Positions 7,808-17,198 of a stretch of 46,820 nt of DNA are shown here, piece by piece. Source of the DNA: Arthrobacter sp. ZGTC131 (GTDB lineage: Bacteria; Actinomycetota; Actinomycetes; Actinomycetales; Micrococcaceae); NCBI RefSeq assembly GCF_002929275.1, contig NZ_PJIK01000022.1, positions 1 to 46,820 of the forward strand, written 5' to 3'. The number at the start of each line of letters is the position of its first letter. Position 1 is the stretch's first letter. The translations under genes were made by a program, and so were the position numbers. The notes under the pieces were generated by a model that was given only the letters and a program-made list of their open reading frames with translations, ran no database searches and was not told the origin of the DNA.

Positions 7808-8913
7808 AGGCCTGCCCCCTTGCCGCGGCGGACCAGCCAGACAAAAACGGGGGCACCCACGAGGGCGGTCATGATGCCCGCGGGCACCTCGCCGGGAAGC
7901 AGCACCACGCGGCCCACCACGTCGGACAGCAGCAGCAGCGCCGGAGCGAGCACCAGCGAAAACGGCAGGATCCACCGGTAGTCGGGGCCGGTCAGGGACC
8001 GCACGGCATGCGGGACAACCAGCCCCACGAAGCCGATCGGCCCGGCGAGCGCGGTTGCGGAGCCACACAGCAGGACGATGCCGAGAGCGGTCACTCCCCG
8101 GGCCAGGCCAACGCGCTGGCCCAGTCCGCGGGCAATGTCGTCGCCAAGGGCAAGGCTGTTCAGGATCCGCCCGGCCGAGAGCACGATCAGCGCACCGGCC
8201 ACGAGAAACGGCACGCCGGGCAGCACGACGGACCAGTCACGCCCAGCGATTCCGCCCACCTGCCAGAAACGGAAACGGTCCAAAGTGTCCTGGCTCGAGA
8301 CCAGGATGACGTTCATCAGTGAGTAGAGGCCCGCACTGAGGGCGGCACCCGCGAGCGCGAGCTTGACCGGCGTCGCACCGTCCCTGCCCATGGAGGCAAT
8401 GAGATAGACGACGACGGCGGCCACAGCAGCGCCGAGGAACGCGAACCAGATGTACCCGGTCAGCGAGGACACGCCAAAGACGTAGATGCCCGTGACCACG
8501 GCCAGCGCGGCACCCGCGTTGACGCCGATGACGCCGGGATCGGCCAGCGGGTTGCGCGCCACGCCCTGCATCGCCGCTCCGGCGAGGCCCAGCGCTCCGC
8601 CCGCCAGCAGCCCGAGGACGGTGCGTGGAATGCGTGCGTGCACCACCGCGTGGTCGCCGTTGGCGGGGTCGAACTGCGTCAGCGCCAGCCACACAGTGTC
8701 CGGGGACAGCCCGCGGGCGCCGACGGCCAGCGACGCGGCGCAGGCGACTCCAAGCACGACGACGGCGGCCAGCAGCCACGCGGCCTGCGGGCCACGCGCG
8801 CGCCCGCGCCACGGACCGCGAACTGGCAGGTGATGCCCTTGAGCGCCGGATTTGGCGTCATTAACTGCCAGTTCGCGCGGGGCGGGTGCCGCCGTCGTCG
8901 TGCCTGATGTCAT
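7804..8913 (-). CDS. Iron-siderophore ABC transporter permease (FepD-like)
   Basis: A 369-residue FecCD permease, partner of the one encoded just downstream. Typical motifs are ARIPRTVLGLLAGGALGLAG, GVARNPLADPGVIGVNAGAA and GLVVPHAVRSLTG. The 45-residue hydrophilic N-terminus contains RELAVND...GHHLPVR, encoded by a palindromic DNA element (8817-8877) starting about 36 nt after the ATG. The start lies 10 nt after the binding-protein stop. The two permeases presumably form a heterodimer. Confidence 0.94.
   Translation of the reverse strand: MTSGTTTAAPAPRELAVNDAKSGAQGHHLPVRGPWRGRARGPQAAWLLAAVVVLGVACAASLAVGARGLSPDTVWLALTQFDPANGDHAVVHARIPRTVLGLLAGGALGLAGAAMQGVARNPLADPGVIGVNAGAALAVVTGIYVFGVSSLTGYIWFAFLGAAVAAVVVYLIASMGRDGATPVKLALAGAALSAGLYSLMNVILVSSQDTLDRFRFWQVGGIAGRDWSVVLPGVPFLVAGALIVLSAGRILNSLALGDDIARGLGQRVGLARGVTALGIVLLCGSATALAGPIGFVGLVVPHAVRSLTGPDYRWILPFSLVLAPALLLLSDVVGRVVLLPGEVPAGIMTALVGAPVFVWLVRRGKGAGL
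8817..8877. repeat. Palindromic element inside the second permease gene
   Basis: CGCGAACTGGCAG (8817-8829) pairs with CTGCCAGTTCGCG (8865-8877); the pairing continues imperfectly inward to about 8836 and 8856. It matches the element at 7683-7745 in both arms (CGCGAAC-GGCAG) but has a different loop, and it is read in the same frame relative to the element. Confidence 0.8.
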
Positions 8914-8923
8914 GGAGTGCTGA

Positions 8924-10036
8924 CTACTTGACCGCGTCGGCTGCCTTGGCGAGCTGCGGCAGGAACGTGTCCAGCGACCACGGCAGGCTCAGCGGCGAGG
9001 AGGCCGAGATGGACAGGGTGAGCGTGTTGTCCGAGTCGGCGACCATGGCGCCGTTCTTGACGGCCGGGATCTGGCCCAGCAGCGGATCCGCCTTGATGGA
9101 TTCGGTGGTCTTGGAGTCCGGAACCCAGGTCACGAAAATGTCGGACTCGAGCTCGTTGGCCTTCTCCGCGGACCACTCGATGAAGAACTCCTTTGAGCCC
9201 TTCGACTTTTCCTCTACAATCGGCGCCAGCTGCATGCCGATCGCGGAAAGGAACTTCGGGCGGTTGTCGTTGGCGGTGTACACATTCACGCCGTTACTCT
9301 TGGCCGGCTCGAGGTTTCCGTAGATGAAGCTCTTGTCTGCGAGCTGCGGGTAGGCGGCGACCTTTTCCTTGATGGTGGCCTCGGTGTCGGCGATCAGCTT
9401 GGTGGCCTCGGCTTCCTTGCCCAGGGCCTTGCCGATGATGCTGGTGGAGTCCTGCCAGGAGGTGCCGTAGGCCAGCTCAGGATGCGCAACGACCGGCGCG
9501 ATCTCGGTGAGCTTCTTATAGTCCTCTTCCGTCAGGCCGGAGTAGGCGCCCAAGATGACGTCCGGGTTGAGCTTGGCGATTTCGGTGAAGTTGATGCCGT
9601 CCGCTTCGGAGAACTGCGCCGGCGCCTTGTCCGAGCCGAAGCCCGCGCCGAGCTTCTCCAGCGCGGCGTCCTTCCAGGGGGTGGAGCCCTTGTCGTTGCC
9701 GCCCCACTCGTTCTTGGGCACGCCCACCGGAACCACTCCCAGGGCGATGGTGACGTCGTCGTTGACCCAGGACACCGTGACCACGCGCTTCGGCTGTTCC
9801 TTGATGGTGGTTTCGCCAAAGACGTGCTTGATGGTGACAGGGAACTGCGCACTGGCTGACGTCGTCGCGCCGGCGTCGGAGGCCGAGGAGACAGGCCCGG
9901 TGGAGCAGGCGGTCAGCGTGAGGGCCGCGGCGGCCAATACTGCGGTGGCCTTACCGGCGGTCTTGAGCAGCGTTCGGCGGGTGGTGCCGGCGCTGCCGCG
10001 GCCGGCAAGCGGGCCGGAGAAGAGGGGGGAAGTCAC
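8924..10036 (-). CDS. Iron-siderophore substrate-binding lipoprotein
   Basis: A 370-residue FepB/FhuD-type periplasmic binding protein, the first gene of the operon. The N-terminus carries a twin-arginine-like RRTLLK, a hydrophobic stretch and a lipobox (LTAC, Cys near residue 44), so it is a membrane-anchored lipoprotein, possibly exported folded through Tat. Domain motifs include QPKRVVTVSWVNDDVTIALGVVPVG and LNPDVILGAYSGLT. The GTG start at 10036 has AAGGAG at 7 nt. An IdeR/DtxR-type box lies 28-46 nt upstream of the start codon. Confidence 0.94.
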   Translation of the reverse strand: MTSPLFSGPLAGRGSAGTTRRTLLKTAGKATAVLAAAALTLTACSTGPVSSASDAGATTSASAQFPVTIKHVFGETTIKEQPKRVVTVSWVNDDVTIALGVVPVGVPKNEWGGNDKGSTPWKDAALEKLGAGFGSDKAPAQFSEADGINFTEIAKLNPDVILGAYSGLTEEDYKKLTEIAPVVAHPELAYGTSWQDSTSIIGKALGKEAEATKLIADTEATIKEKVAAYPQLADKSFIYGNLEPAKSNGVNVYTANDNRPKFLSAIGMQLAPIVEEKSKGSKEFFIEWSAEKANELESDIFVTWVPDSKTTESIKADPLLGQIPAVKNGAMVADSDNTLTLSISASSPLSLPWSLDTFLPQLAKAADAVK

Positions 10037-10063
10037 GGAACTCCTTAGGTCATTGATGCAAAC

Positions 10064-10082
10064 CCAAGTAAGGCTAGCCTAT
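10064..10082 (-). promoter_or_regulatory. DtxR/IdeR iron box
   Basis: CCAAGTAAGGCTAGCCTAT agrees with the DtxR/IdeR consensus TWAGGTWAGSCTWACCTWA at about 15 of 19 positions, including the whole AGGCTA core. It lies directly upstream of the iron-uptake operon, so the operon is expected to be repressed by iron-loaded IdeR. Confidence 0.82.
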
Positions 10083-10145
10083 CCTCGCAAAGATTACGAA
10101 AGGTTTGCGTCACGTAATTGCCGGCTGGCGCAGAGCTCCCAAAAA

Positions 10146-10185
10146 AGCGCTGGTTGAGCTTGCCGAAACAAGCTCAACCAGCGCT
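10146..10185 (-). terminator. Repeat-derived intrinsic terminator
   Basis: A perfect 17-bp stem (AGCGCTGGTTGAGCTTG at 10146-10162 with its complement at 10169-10185, 6-nt loop). Read on the minus strand it is followed at once by TTTTTT, making a canonical terminator for the lipoprotein gene 17 nt before it. The stem sequence belongs to the GGTTGAGCYTGYCGAAACC repeat family also seen at 15343-15397 and 46556-46606. Confidence 0.8.
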
Positions 10186-10202
10186 AAGAACCAGCGGGAG
10201 GG

Positions 10203-10916
10203 TCAGCGGTAGGTAACGCTCAGCAGCAGCGCCTTGATGGCCTGCCCCTCGTCGCCTGCGAGCCAGGACTTGGCCGCTGCGTCGTTGGCGAACGGCTTCT
10301 CGATGAACTGCGCCTCGGCCACGAGCACTTCCTTCCCGATGCGGATGATCCCGTCGAGCGCCATGCCCTTCCCGGCCTGCGGCGCCCCGGCTGTCAGGTG
10401 CATGCGGTACGTGGAGTTGGTGTCCATCCGGTCCACGTAGAAGGAGTAGTGCGCGGCGGGGGCCGGCTGCTTCTGAAGGCCGGGGACAGGTGCGGACTCG
10501 AACACGGTCCGGGTTACCGGATGGGTCACGCCGTCGGCGATCAGCCCCGAATAGACAGTGACCTGCTTGGTGCCGGTGGCGTCGTAGACGGTGGCCGTCC
10601 GGGAGGTGGATGGCTTCACGTCACCGGTGAAGAGTTCCACCTTCCAGTCGGCCGGGTGCTTGAAGGACAGCTTGCCGTCCGGGAATGTGTACGTCGCCAG
10701 GGCGGCCGGAGCGGCAGCTGACGACGACGGCTTGCCGGCGGTCGTCGTCGGGACCGCCGTGGCGGGGGCAGGGGTGGCCGGCGAAGTAGTGGCAACGCCC
10801 GCTGGCGACGCGGTGCCGGAAGACGCCGGCTGGGCGACTGCGCCGCAGCCGGCCAGGCTCAGTGCGGCGGCGGTCGCGAGGGCTGCGATGAAGGGATGCA
10901 GGTGTGCAGGACGCAT
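10203..10916 (-). CDS. Secreted lipoprotein, function unknown
   Basis: A 237-residue protein with a signal peptide and lipobox LAGC (Cys near residue 23), then a 50-residue Ala/Ser/Thr/Pro-rich linker and a folded part starting YTFPDGKLSFKHPADWKVELF. That beginning resembles PsbP-like or other lipoproteins with an F-x-x-P-x-x-W motif, but I cannot assign a function. The ATG at 10916 has AAAGG eight bases upstream and starts a proper signal peptide. It follows jetC in the same direction with a 221-nt gap and is not related to JetD. Confidence 0.75.
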   Translation of the reverse strand: MRPAHLHPFIAALATAAALSLAGCGAVAQPASSGTASPAGVATTSPATPAPATAVPTTTAGKPSSSAAAPAALATYTFPDGKLSFKHPADWKVELFTGDVKPSTSRTATVYDATGTKQVTVYSGLIADGVTHPVTRTVFESAPVPGLQKQPAPAAHYSFYVDRMDTNSTYRMHLTAGAPQAGKGMALDGIIRIGKEVLVAEAQFIEKPFANDAAAKSWLAGDEGQAIKALLLSVTYR

Positions 10917-11137
10917 GATGGTGCCTTTCATGAAGGACGCCGTCAAGCCCGGAAGGGTAGCTTTAGCCCGCCGCGTGGGAGTGTTGATGACCCTGGTGGA
11001 GCGTGAGGCGAAGAGTTGATGCAAAATACGATCGCACGCAGGAGCGGGCCCCCACTAGGCTTCGCACAGTAAATCCATCGATTTGTTATTTTCGCCGAGT
11101 GAAGGTCACGATGCGTGACCGGCGCCGCATCCAGGGG

Positions 11138-14100
11138 CTAGCGGAGCACGATGTCCACGGGGTTGGCTTCGGACCGCCACTGCCCCTCGGCGCCGGGCTT
11201 CGGCGAGATCACCGGGGCGGTCAGCACGCCGGAGCGGTTGGTGCGTTTGTCGCGGAGGATTTCCGTGACGGAGCCGAGGTGCCGGGACAGGTCGATCACG
11301 TTTTCGGGGGCAGCGAGGAGCAGCTGGAAGCCGAACTCGTGCAGCGCCTTGATTCCGGCGCCCGCGAATTCTTCGGAGGCCAGCACGAAGGCCTCGTCCA
11401 TCATCACTGTGCCGTAGGTGGTGAAGCCCTGTTCGGCGATGCCCAGCTGGTAGCTCAGCGCCGCGGCCATGATGAACGCGGTGAACCGCTGCCGTTCGCC
11501 GCCGGACATGGATCCGGTGTCGGCGTGCATGAAGACTTCGGTTTTCGCGCCCGCGCTGGCGGCGCTCTGCTTCTCCGGCGCCTCCACCTCGCGGTGCTCC
11601 TTGCACTGGATGAACAGGTGGCCACGGACGTCCAGCACCTCGGCGCGCCAGCGCCGGTCCTCCGGAGCCTGCGAACCCAACCGCTTCACCAGCGTTTCCA
11701 GGGACTTGTAGCGGTTGGTGAGCTCGGCGTCGTCGTCGGTTTCCGCGCCGGCCGCCGCGGACTTGCCGTGCCGCGTGTGCCGGGTCTTCAGCGCGTTCTG
11801 GATGGCGTCCTTGAACTGCTTGGCGGTGGCCGGCAGGGTCTGCTTGATGTCCAGTTCCAGGAAGCTTCCCTCGTGGAAGTTGACCTCGGACAGGATGCCG
11901 TTCAGCGGCAGGATGCGGCTGGTGATGGAGCGGCGTTCCTCGTCCAGCAGGTGCAGCAGCGTGCTGAACGATTCATGCGTGCGCTGGTTGAAGAACTGCC
12001 GGAACTCCGCCTCCTGGGCGGGCAGCCCGTCGCTGACGATCGCGTGGTAGCGGGCCTCAAACTCGCCGGCCGCCCCGATGGACGTGCCGTGGTCGGCGGA
12101 AATGGCGGTGCCCCACTCACGCACGAAACCCTCAAAAATCCGGGTCAGCCGCTCCGAAGTCGCCTGGCCGCGGGATTCCGCGGCGTGGAGCTCGCCCAGC
12201 AGCTGGGTCTTGACCCGGACGGCAAGGTTGTCCAGTTCATGCATCTCCGTGACGTCCCCGAATCCCGCGAAGTACGGTTCCAGCGCCGTGACCGTGGAGG
12301 CCGACGGCGGCGCCTGGCCCAGGCGGGTCCGCGCGGCTTCCAGCAGCGAATCGGAGGCGGTGAGCTGGTGGTCCAGCGCCTTGTATTCGCTCTGGAGCAC
12401 GGCCGCCGCTTCGGTGCTGGACTGGTGCTTCTGGCGTGCCGCTTCGATGTTGGCCCGGAGCGGTTCGAGGTCCGCCTGCGCGGCCAGGGCGTCCTTGAGC
12501 CGCTGCTCGATACGGGCGAGCTCGTCCGCGGCCACCGCAGCCGAGACCTGCTCCCACGGCCGGTGGTCGTCAGCCACGCGGCGCAGGGCCTCGAGCTGCC
12601 GGGACATGCCCTGGTGGGACTCTTCCCGGCTTTGGGCCAGCTCGGCGGCCTTGGCGAGTTCCTGCTGGAGGTCCGCCACCTGGCCGGCCACGAGTTCCAG
12701 CTTGGACGCGTTGTCGAATCCGAGGACGTAATCCTGCCGGCTGGTGAAGCGGTCGTCCTTCTCCACGGTGTGGCGGTTGCGCTTGACCACGCCGCCCAGG
12801 CTCAAGCCCTTGTCCAGGCCGGCCAGCTCGTCCGGGTTTTCCACGCACGGGTAGGCGAAATCGAGGGCAATGCGTTCGCGGACCCATTCCCCCGCGGCGG
12901 CGTTGTGCCCGGCAGTGAGGATCTCCAACTTGGTCAGCAGGTCGCCGTCGGACACGTCCTCCACAGCCAGCGCCGCGCCGGCGAGCGGCTTGGACACGTC
13001 CACGGCGCGAAGGGCACCGCGGACGGAGTGGTCATTCAGGTACCTGGTCACGGCAGCGAAGTGCTCGCCGGGAACCAAAAGCGTGGTGGCCAGGTTCCGC
13101 AGGGCGCGCTCGGCGGCCGGCCGCCACTGCTCCTGTCTTTCCGCGAGGTCGATGAGCTCGCCGCCGAAGGGCATCTGCTCCTCGGGAACACCGGTGGCGG
13201 CCGCGATGGCGGTGCGGTTTTCAATGCTCGACGGCGGCAGCAGCGACTTGCGCGTCTTCAGCGACACGAGTTCCTGCTCCGCCGCGGCAAGCTCGCGCTT
13301 CTTCGTGGCGTGGCCGTCGAAGGCCTCGAAGCGCAGCTCTTTCAGGGCCTCCGAATCGTCCTTGAGCTCTGCGGAGCGCGCGGCTGCCTGCTCGTGGGCC
13401 TGTTCCCAGCCCTCTGCCGTCCATTCCAGTTCCAGGCCGGCGTCGCTCAGTGCCTGGCGGGCGGAATCCTCCACCTGCTGGCGGAGTTTGAGCCCCACCC
13501 TGGCGTTCTCGAGCGACTGCTCGATCGAGGAGATGGCGTTGCCGCCCTGGTTGTTGTAGTCCGCTTCGAGCTGGCGCAGGTCCTTGGCCAGGCCGTCCCG
13601 GACCGCGCGTTCGGCACTGAGCTCCTTGGCCTTGGCCTGGGAGAGCGCCTTGAAGCGGGCCAGGGTCTTCTCGTGGACCGCGACCGCAAGTTGCTGCTTG
13701 TAGGCCTCGAACTCCTCGCCCGCGAGTTCCCGGAGCCGGTTCGCGTCCAGCAGCGCCTGCGCGTATTCCTTATTAAGGCCCGGCACCGGAGCCAGCTGGT
13801 CGCGCTGCTGGCGGACGTCCTCCAGCCGCTGCCGGATGGACATGAGGTTGCTGAACTCCTCGACGACGTCGTCCGCCGCAGCCAGCGTGGCCGGGGCGTC
13901 GAGGACCTGGTCGCGGAAGAAGGTGTTGACGCTTCCGCCGAGGCCCTTGCCGGCCTGGATCACCCGAAGCAGCGGCAGGGCCTGGTCCGAGTTGATGCCC
14001 AGGAGGCGGCGGAACCTCTCGGCGAAAGCCTTGTGGACGTCGAAGACCTGGGCGTCCGGGAAAATGGCCTCCAGCGCCGCCTTGGTGAAGCGCTTCTCGG

Positions 14101-14605
14101 CGATGTCCTCGATCGCCGGAAGGTCCAGCGGCTTGTTGTCGATCAGGTAGTACCGGCCCACGCTCGATTCCGTGCCGTTCTTCGGCAGGTCGAACAGCGC
14201 GGACACCGTCACCTTGGTGCCGGCCGCGTTGTCGAACGTCAGGGCGACGGCGGACCAGGTGGCACCCGGGCGCTGGAAGGCGCTGGCCGAGCCTTCGCCC
14301 ACTGCCTTGTCGCCCACCTTGCCGCGCATGTACGTGAACGTGGTCCGCTTGTCCTCCACGGCGCCGCCGGCGCGCTGGGCGGCGGCCTCGTTAGAGCGGG
14401 GCCGGGCGTCAAACACCCGCAGCATGGCGTCGAACAGGGTGGACTTGCCGACGCCCGAGTTCCCTGTGAGCAGCGTGCCGTTGCGGTCCACGTGCATCGT
14501 GTGGGCGCCATGGAACGTGCCCCAGTTGACCACCTGGACGAGGGCGAGGCGCATCTGGCCCGGGTTGGTGAGCTCACCCATAGGCAGCATGGTTGCGATG
14601 CTCAC
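11138..14605 (-). CDS. jetC: SMC/MukB-like ATPase of a Wadjet/MksBEF-type condensin
   Basis: A 1155-residue ATPase. Walker [10 protein letters not shown] is at residues 48-56; the middle is long charged coiled coil; the C-terminal head has the signature MSGGERQRF (about 1033) and Walker B TVMMDEAF (about 1066-1073). With JetA and JetB it should form a MukBEF-like ring that extrudes DNA loops. In Wadjet systems it recognises small circular plasmids, which JetD then cuts. The GTG start overlaps the jetB stop (GTGA). All ATPase motifs look intact. No jetD follows: the next gene downstream is an unrelated lipoprotein. Confidence 0.9.
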   Translation of the reverse strand: MSIATMLPMGELTNPGQMRLALVQVVNWGTFHGAHTMHVDRNGTLLTGNSGVGKSTLFDAMLRVFDARPRSNEAAAQRAGGAVEDKRTTFTYMRGKVGDKAVGEGSASAFQRPGATWSAVALTFDNAAGTKVTVSALFDLPKNGTESSVGRYYLIDNKPLDLPAIEDIAEKRFTKAALEAIFPDAQVFDVHKAFAERFRRLLGINSDQALPLLRVIQAGKGLGGSVNTFFRDQVLDAPATLAAADDVVEEFSNLMSIRQRLEDVRQQRDQLAPVPGLNKEYAQALLDANRLRELAGEEFEAYKQQLAVAVHEKTLARFKALSQAKAKELSAERAVRDGLAKDLRQLEADYNNQGGNAISSIEQSLENARVGLKLRQQVEDSARQALSDAGLELEWTAEGWEQAHEQAAARSAELKDDSEALKELRFEAFDGHATKKRELAAAEQELVSLKTRKSLLPPSSIENRTAIAAATGVPEEQMPFGGELIDLAERQEQWRPAAERALRNLATTLLVPGEHFAAVTRYLNDHSVRGALRAVDVSKPLAGAALAVEDVSDGDLLTKLEILTAGHNAAAGEWVRERIALDFAYPCVENPDELAGLDKGLSLGGVVKRNRHTVEKDDRFTSRQDYVLGFDNASKLELVAGQVADLQQELAKAAELAQSREESHQGMSRQLEALRRVADDHRPWEQVSAAVAADELARIEQRLKDALAAQADLEPLRANIEAARQKHQSSTEAAAVLQSEYKALDHQLTASDSLLEAARTRLGQAPPSASTVTALEPYFAGFGDVTEMHELDNLAVRVKTQLLGELHAAESRGQATSERLTRIFEGFVREWGTAISADHGTSIGAAGEFEARYHAIVSDGLPAQEAEFRQFFNQRTHESFSTLLHLLDEERRSITSRILPLNGILSEVNFHEGSFLELDIKQTLPATAKQFKDAIQNALKTRHTRHGKSAAAGAETDDDAELTNRYKSLETLVKRLGSQAPEDRRWRAEVLDVRGHLFIQCKEHREVEAPEKQSAASAGAKTEVFMHADTGSMSGGERQRFTAFIMAAALSYQLGIAEQGFTTYGTVMMDEAFVLASEEFAGAGIKALHEFGFQLLLAAPENVIDLSRHLGSVTEILRDKRTNRSGVLTAPVISPKPGAEGQWRSEANPVDIVLR

Positions 14606-15447
14606 TTGGCTTCCTCCACGATGGTTGCCTCAGCATCGTCCTCAGTGTCGTCATCTGAGCTAGTGGAATTCTCGCCGTCGAGCTCTATCAGTGCTTCGGT
14701 TCCCGTGGGGTCTGTTGTGGCTGCGACCAGGGCTTCGATCTGGGCGGGGATGTCGCCTATGTTTTCGAAGGGGAGGGCGAGGGGCAGCGCGTTGGAGATG
14801 GTGTAGACGTCGTCCAGGCCGGTGGTGAGCAGGAGCTGGCGGGCGAGGAGCTTGGTGATGGCCCGGTTGACCACGTCCGAATCGCGGAGCGCGTCCTGCT
14901 GGCCTGCCGGCTGGTAATGGGCCACGAGCTCGGCGATTTCCTCGCGCGTGATGGTGGGGTCAGTCTGGGCCGTGACGTGGCGGTCCAGGAGGAGGCGGAG
15001 CCGGAGCAACACGATGGTTTCGACGCGACTCAGGGCGCGCTGCTGGCGCAGGATGCTGGAGCGCGTGCTGCCGCCGATGGCCTCGGGATCAACCGGCCGA
15101 ACGACGGCAATCTTGCGCTCGTGGTCCAGCTGCAGGGTGAGGAACAGCTCGGAGAGGCGGCTGCGGAGGATCAGCTGGTTGTCCAAGAGCGTGGTCCACA
15201 GTTTTTCGTCGCGGCCGCCGTCCACGTACGGGCCTTTCAGCAGCTTCACCAGGGCCTGGCGAACCTTCATGGACAGCACACCGGTGTCGCCTGGGAACAG
15301 GGCGGCGCCGTCAACGAAGGTGTCCCGGGGCGTTACGCCGCCGCTGATTGAGCTTGCCGAAATCCTGGCGTCCTCGGTCTCGACAGGCTCGACCAGGGGT
15401 GCAGGCTCGTCCACCGGCGTTCCCGTCGTCGTTATCTCTTCAGTCAT
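14602..15447 (-). CDS. jetB: DUF4194 protein, MukE-like subunit
   Basis: A 281-residue DUF4194 protein, the MukE/MksE-like winged-helix subunit bridging the kleisin and the SMC heads. The core starts around residue 60 ([46 protein letters not shown]). The first 45 residues are low-complexity and contain [21 protein letters not shown], the translation of a dispersed palindromic repeat (15343-15397), absent from the family core. The C-terminus is acidic ([19 protein letters not shown]). It overlaps jetA by 8 nt and jetC by 4 nt. Confidence 0.87.
   Translation of the reverse strand: MTEEITTTGTPVDEPAPLVEPVETEDARISASSISGGVTPRDTFVDGAALFPGDTGVLSMKVRQALVKLLKGPYVDGGRDEKLWTTLLDNQLILRSRLSELFLTLQLDHERKIAVVRPVDPEAIGGSTRSSILRQQRALSRVETIVLLRLRLLLDRHVTAQTDPTITREEIAELVAHYQPAGQQDALRDSDVVNRAITKLLARQLLLTTGLDDVYTISNALPLALPFENIGDIPAQIEALVAATTDPTGTEALIELDGENSTSSDDDTEDDAEATIVEEAK
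15343..15397. repeat. Dispersed palindromic repeat inside jetB
   Basis: Left arm GCTGATTGAGCTTGCCGAAA (15343-15362) and right arm GGTCTCGACAGGCTCGACC (15376-15394) are imperfect complements around a short loop. They match the repeat at 46556-46606 and the stem at 10146-10185. The element is read in frame as [18 protein letters not shown] in JetB. Confidence 0.7.
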
Positions 15448-16897
15448 CGGAATCCTTCTTGAGCGTGACCACCGGCAGGTATGCCGTGCGGGTGGTTCCG
15501 TCTATCTGTTCGAAGTCGAGGGCGTCCACGGCTGCGTGGTCGAAGCGGGCGCCTTCGTGGAGGGCGTGGGACAGGAGGGCCCGGATTGAGTTGATGTGCT
15601 GCTCCTCGGGCGGGAGCTGCCCCCAGGCCTCGGCGAGAGTGGAGGCGCCGGCCGCGGCGGCGCGGATGGCTCCCGGCTTTGCCTTGCCCGTGCGCGGCGA
15701 GCGCACGCGGTCGGAGTCGCTGAAGGCGATGGGGTCGGCGAGCTTGGGCGGGGCCGCGAACTCGTCGGGATCGAACAGCTTGACCATGGCCAGCGATTCG
15801 AAGCCGGCGTTGAACAGCACGGGCCCCCGGACCAGGCCCGGCCGCTCGCGTTCGTAGGGCAGGGAACGGATGGCCTGTTCGGCTTCCCGGAGCACCTTGC
15901 GGAGGCGCACCGACTGGCGGAAGTCGTCGCTCTGGACGTAGGTGTTCAGGCTCTCGCTGAGCTTGCCGTAGATGCGCTGGATCTGGCTGTGCTGCTGCCG
16001 GAGCTCTGCCACAAGGTTCTTGAGGGTTTCCCGGTCCTCCGGCGAGAGGTCGTCCGCAAACTGGCGGCTGAGCACCTCGCCGATCGCCGAACGGAACCGC
16101 AGCTGCTGCTGCGGGTCCTCGAGGAAGGCCGTGAAGGAGCGGAAGGTCCTGCCTTCGGGGCTTTGCCGCAGCCGCTTGTCCGCCTCCAGCACCTGCGCCA
16201 TAGTGGCACCCTTGCTGAGGGACTCCTCGATGATCTGGTTCCGGAGCTCGCCCACCAGCTCCTCGATCCGGTCGCGCATCTTTTTGTAGTCGGCGGGCAG
16301 GCTGGCCGCGAGGTCCAGGATGTTGCCGGCGGCTTCCACGGCCTGGTCGTCGTCGAGCAGTCCGTCGAAGTCGCCCGAGGTGATGTCCTGGATCAGCTGG
16401 CGGCGTTCGCCGATCTCCTCCTGCAGCGATTCCAGCCGGGCGGTCTGGTCCGGGTTGGTCTCGTTGGCGAGTTTCTCCACATCGCCCAGCAGCGTTCCCA
16501 GCCGGGACCCGTTCAGGGTGGAGCGTTCGCTGGAAAGGCTGTCCAGGAAGGCGAGCACCCTGGCTGCCGGTTCGGTGACCTCGTAGACGATCTGCCCCGA
16601 CTGGTTCCGCCGGGTGAGGAACTGGCGGCGCGTCCACTCGTCGCCGAACGATTTGCCGTTGGCGCCGCCACCCAGCCCGGGGTCCTGGCGGCGGAGCTGC
16701 TCAAGGAAGGAGTCGACGTCGGCATGGAACTGCTCCAGCGGAAGCTGCGGGCGCGTGCGGGTAAAGGACGCCTGCAGCACCGCGATGACCCAGGGGGCGG
16801 AACGCGTGAGGGCCCAGGCTGGTCCCTTGGTGAGGAGCTCGAGGTCCCGGAGCCGTGCGCTGATGGCGTCAGCGGAGGACGTGGCGGACCGGGGCAC
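15440..16897 (-). CDS. jetA: DUF3375 protein, MukF-like kleisin
   Basis: A 485-residue DUF3375 protein, the kleisin-like subunit of Wadjet-type condensins that closes the SMC ring. Family features are the N-terminal winged helix ([31 protein letters not shown]...[17 protein letters not shown]), the helical middle part (residues 110-310) and the C-terminal [29 protein letters not shown]. The GTG at 16897 has GAAGGAGAG about five bases upstream. First gene of the operon; its promoter must lie in the 300-nt divergent region to the right. Confidence 0.87.
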   Translation of the reverse strand: MPRSATSSADAISARLRDLELLTKGPAWALTRSAPWVIAVLQASFTRTRPQLPLEQFHADVDSFLEQLRRQDPGLGGGANGKSFGDEWTRRQFLTRRNQSGQIVYEVTEPAARVLAFLDSLSSERSTLNGSRLGTLLGDVEKLANETNPDQTARLESLQEEIGERRQLIQDITSGDFDGLLDDDQAVEAAGNILDLAASLPADYKKMRDRIEELVGELRNQIIEESLSKGATMAQVLEADKRLRQSPEGRTFRSFTAFLEDPQQQLRFRSAIGEVLSRQFADDLSPEDRETLKNLVAELRQQHSQIQRIYGKLSESLNTYVQSDDFRQSVRLRKVLREAEQAIRSLPYERERPGLVRGPVLFNAGFESLAMVKLFDPDEFAAPPKLADPIAFSDSDRVRSPRTGKAKPGAIRAAAAGASTLAEAWGQLPPEEQHINSIRALLSHALHEGARFDHAAVDALDFEQIDGTTRTAYLPVVTLKKDSDD

Positions 16898-17198
16898 ACA
16901 CTCTCCTTCAGTAGCTTGGGGATCTTTTCGGCGTTGGAAACCTGAAAACGGCCAAGTACAAGGTTAACGCAGAGCGACTTCCATCCCACCGCCGGGCGCG
17001 AGGCGCCCATGTTGACCGGGAAGCAACGTTACGGCTGTGACTGGTGAGGCTGCTGAGACAAAGCCGTGACCTACGGGGCAGTATGATTTCGATCCCGTAT
17101 CAACGGCTCCAACTCGCACTGCAGACGGTAGCCCGGGCTCACGGCAGGCCCTACGCTCGTGCTACTGATCCAACCGCAGCAAAGGCGCAGGGGGAAGC
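16898..17198. other. Divergent intergenic region between jetA and a membrane-protein gene
   Basis: About 300 nt holding promoters for both directions. A TATGAT (17082-17087) could be a plus-strand -10 box, without a good -35. GCGCGAGGCGC near 16996 is a short palindrome. No repeat array, RNA gene or convincing operator was seen. Confidence 0.4.

Noticed and set aside
10203-10916. Lipoprotein gene after jetC considered as a degenerate JetD
   Set aside because: It has a signal peptide and lipobox and no TOPRIM-like sequence.
11104-11120. GGTCAC-GTGACC palindrome after jetC as a terminator
   Set aside because: Only a 6-bp stem without a T tract; too weak to call.
11003-14806. A 1267-codon open frame on the plus strand opposite jetC
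   Set aside because: Antisense shadow of a high-GC gene: Leu/Val/Gly/Arg-rich product without domains, while the minus strand encodes a clear SMC protein.
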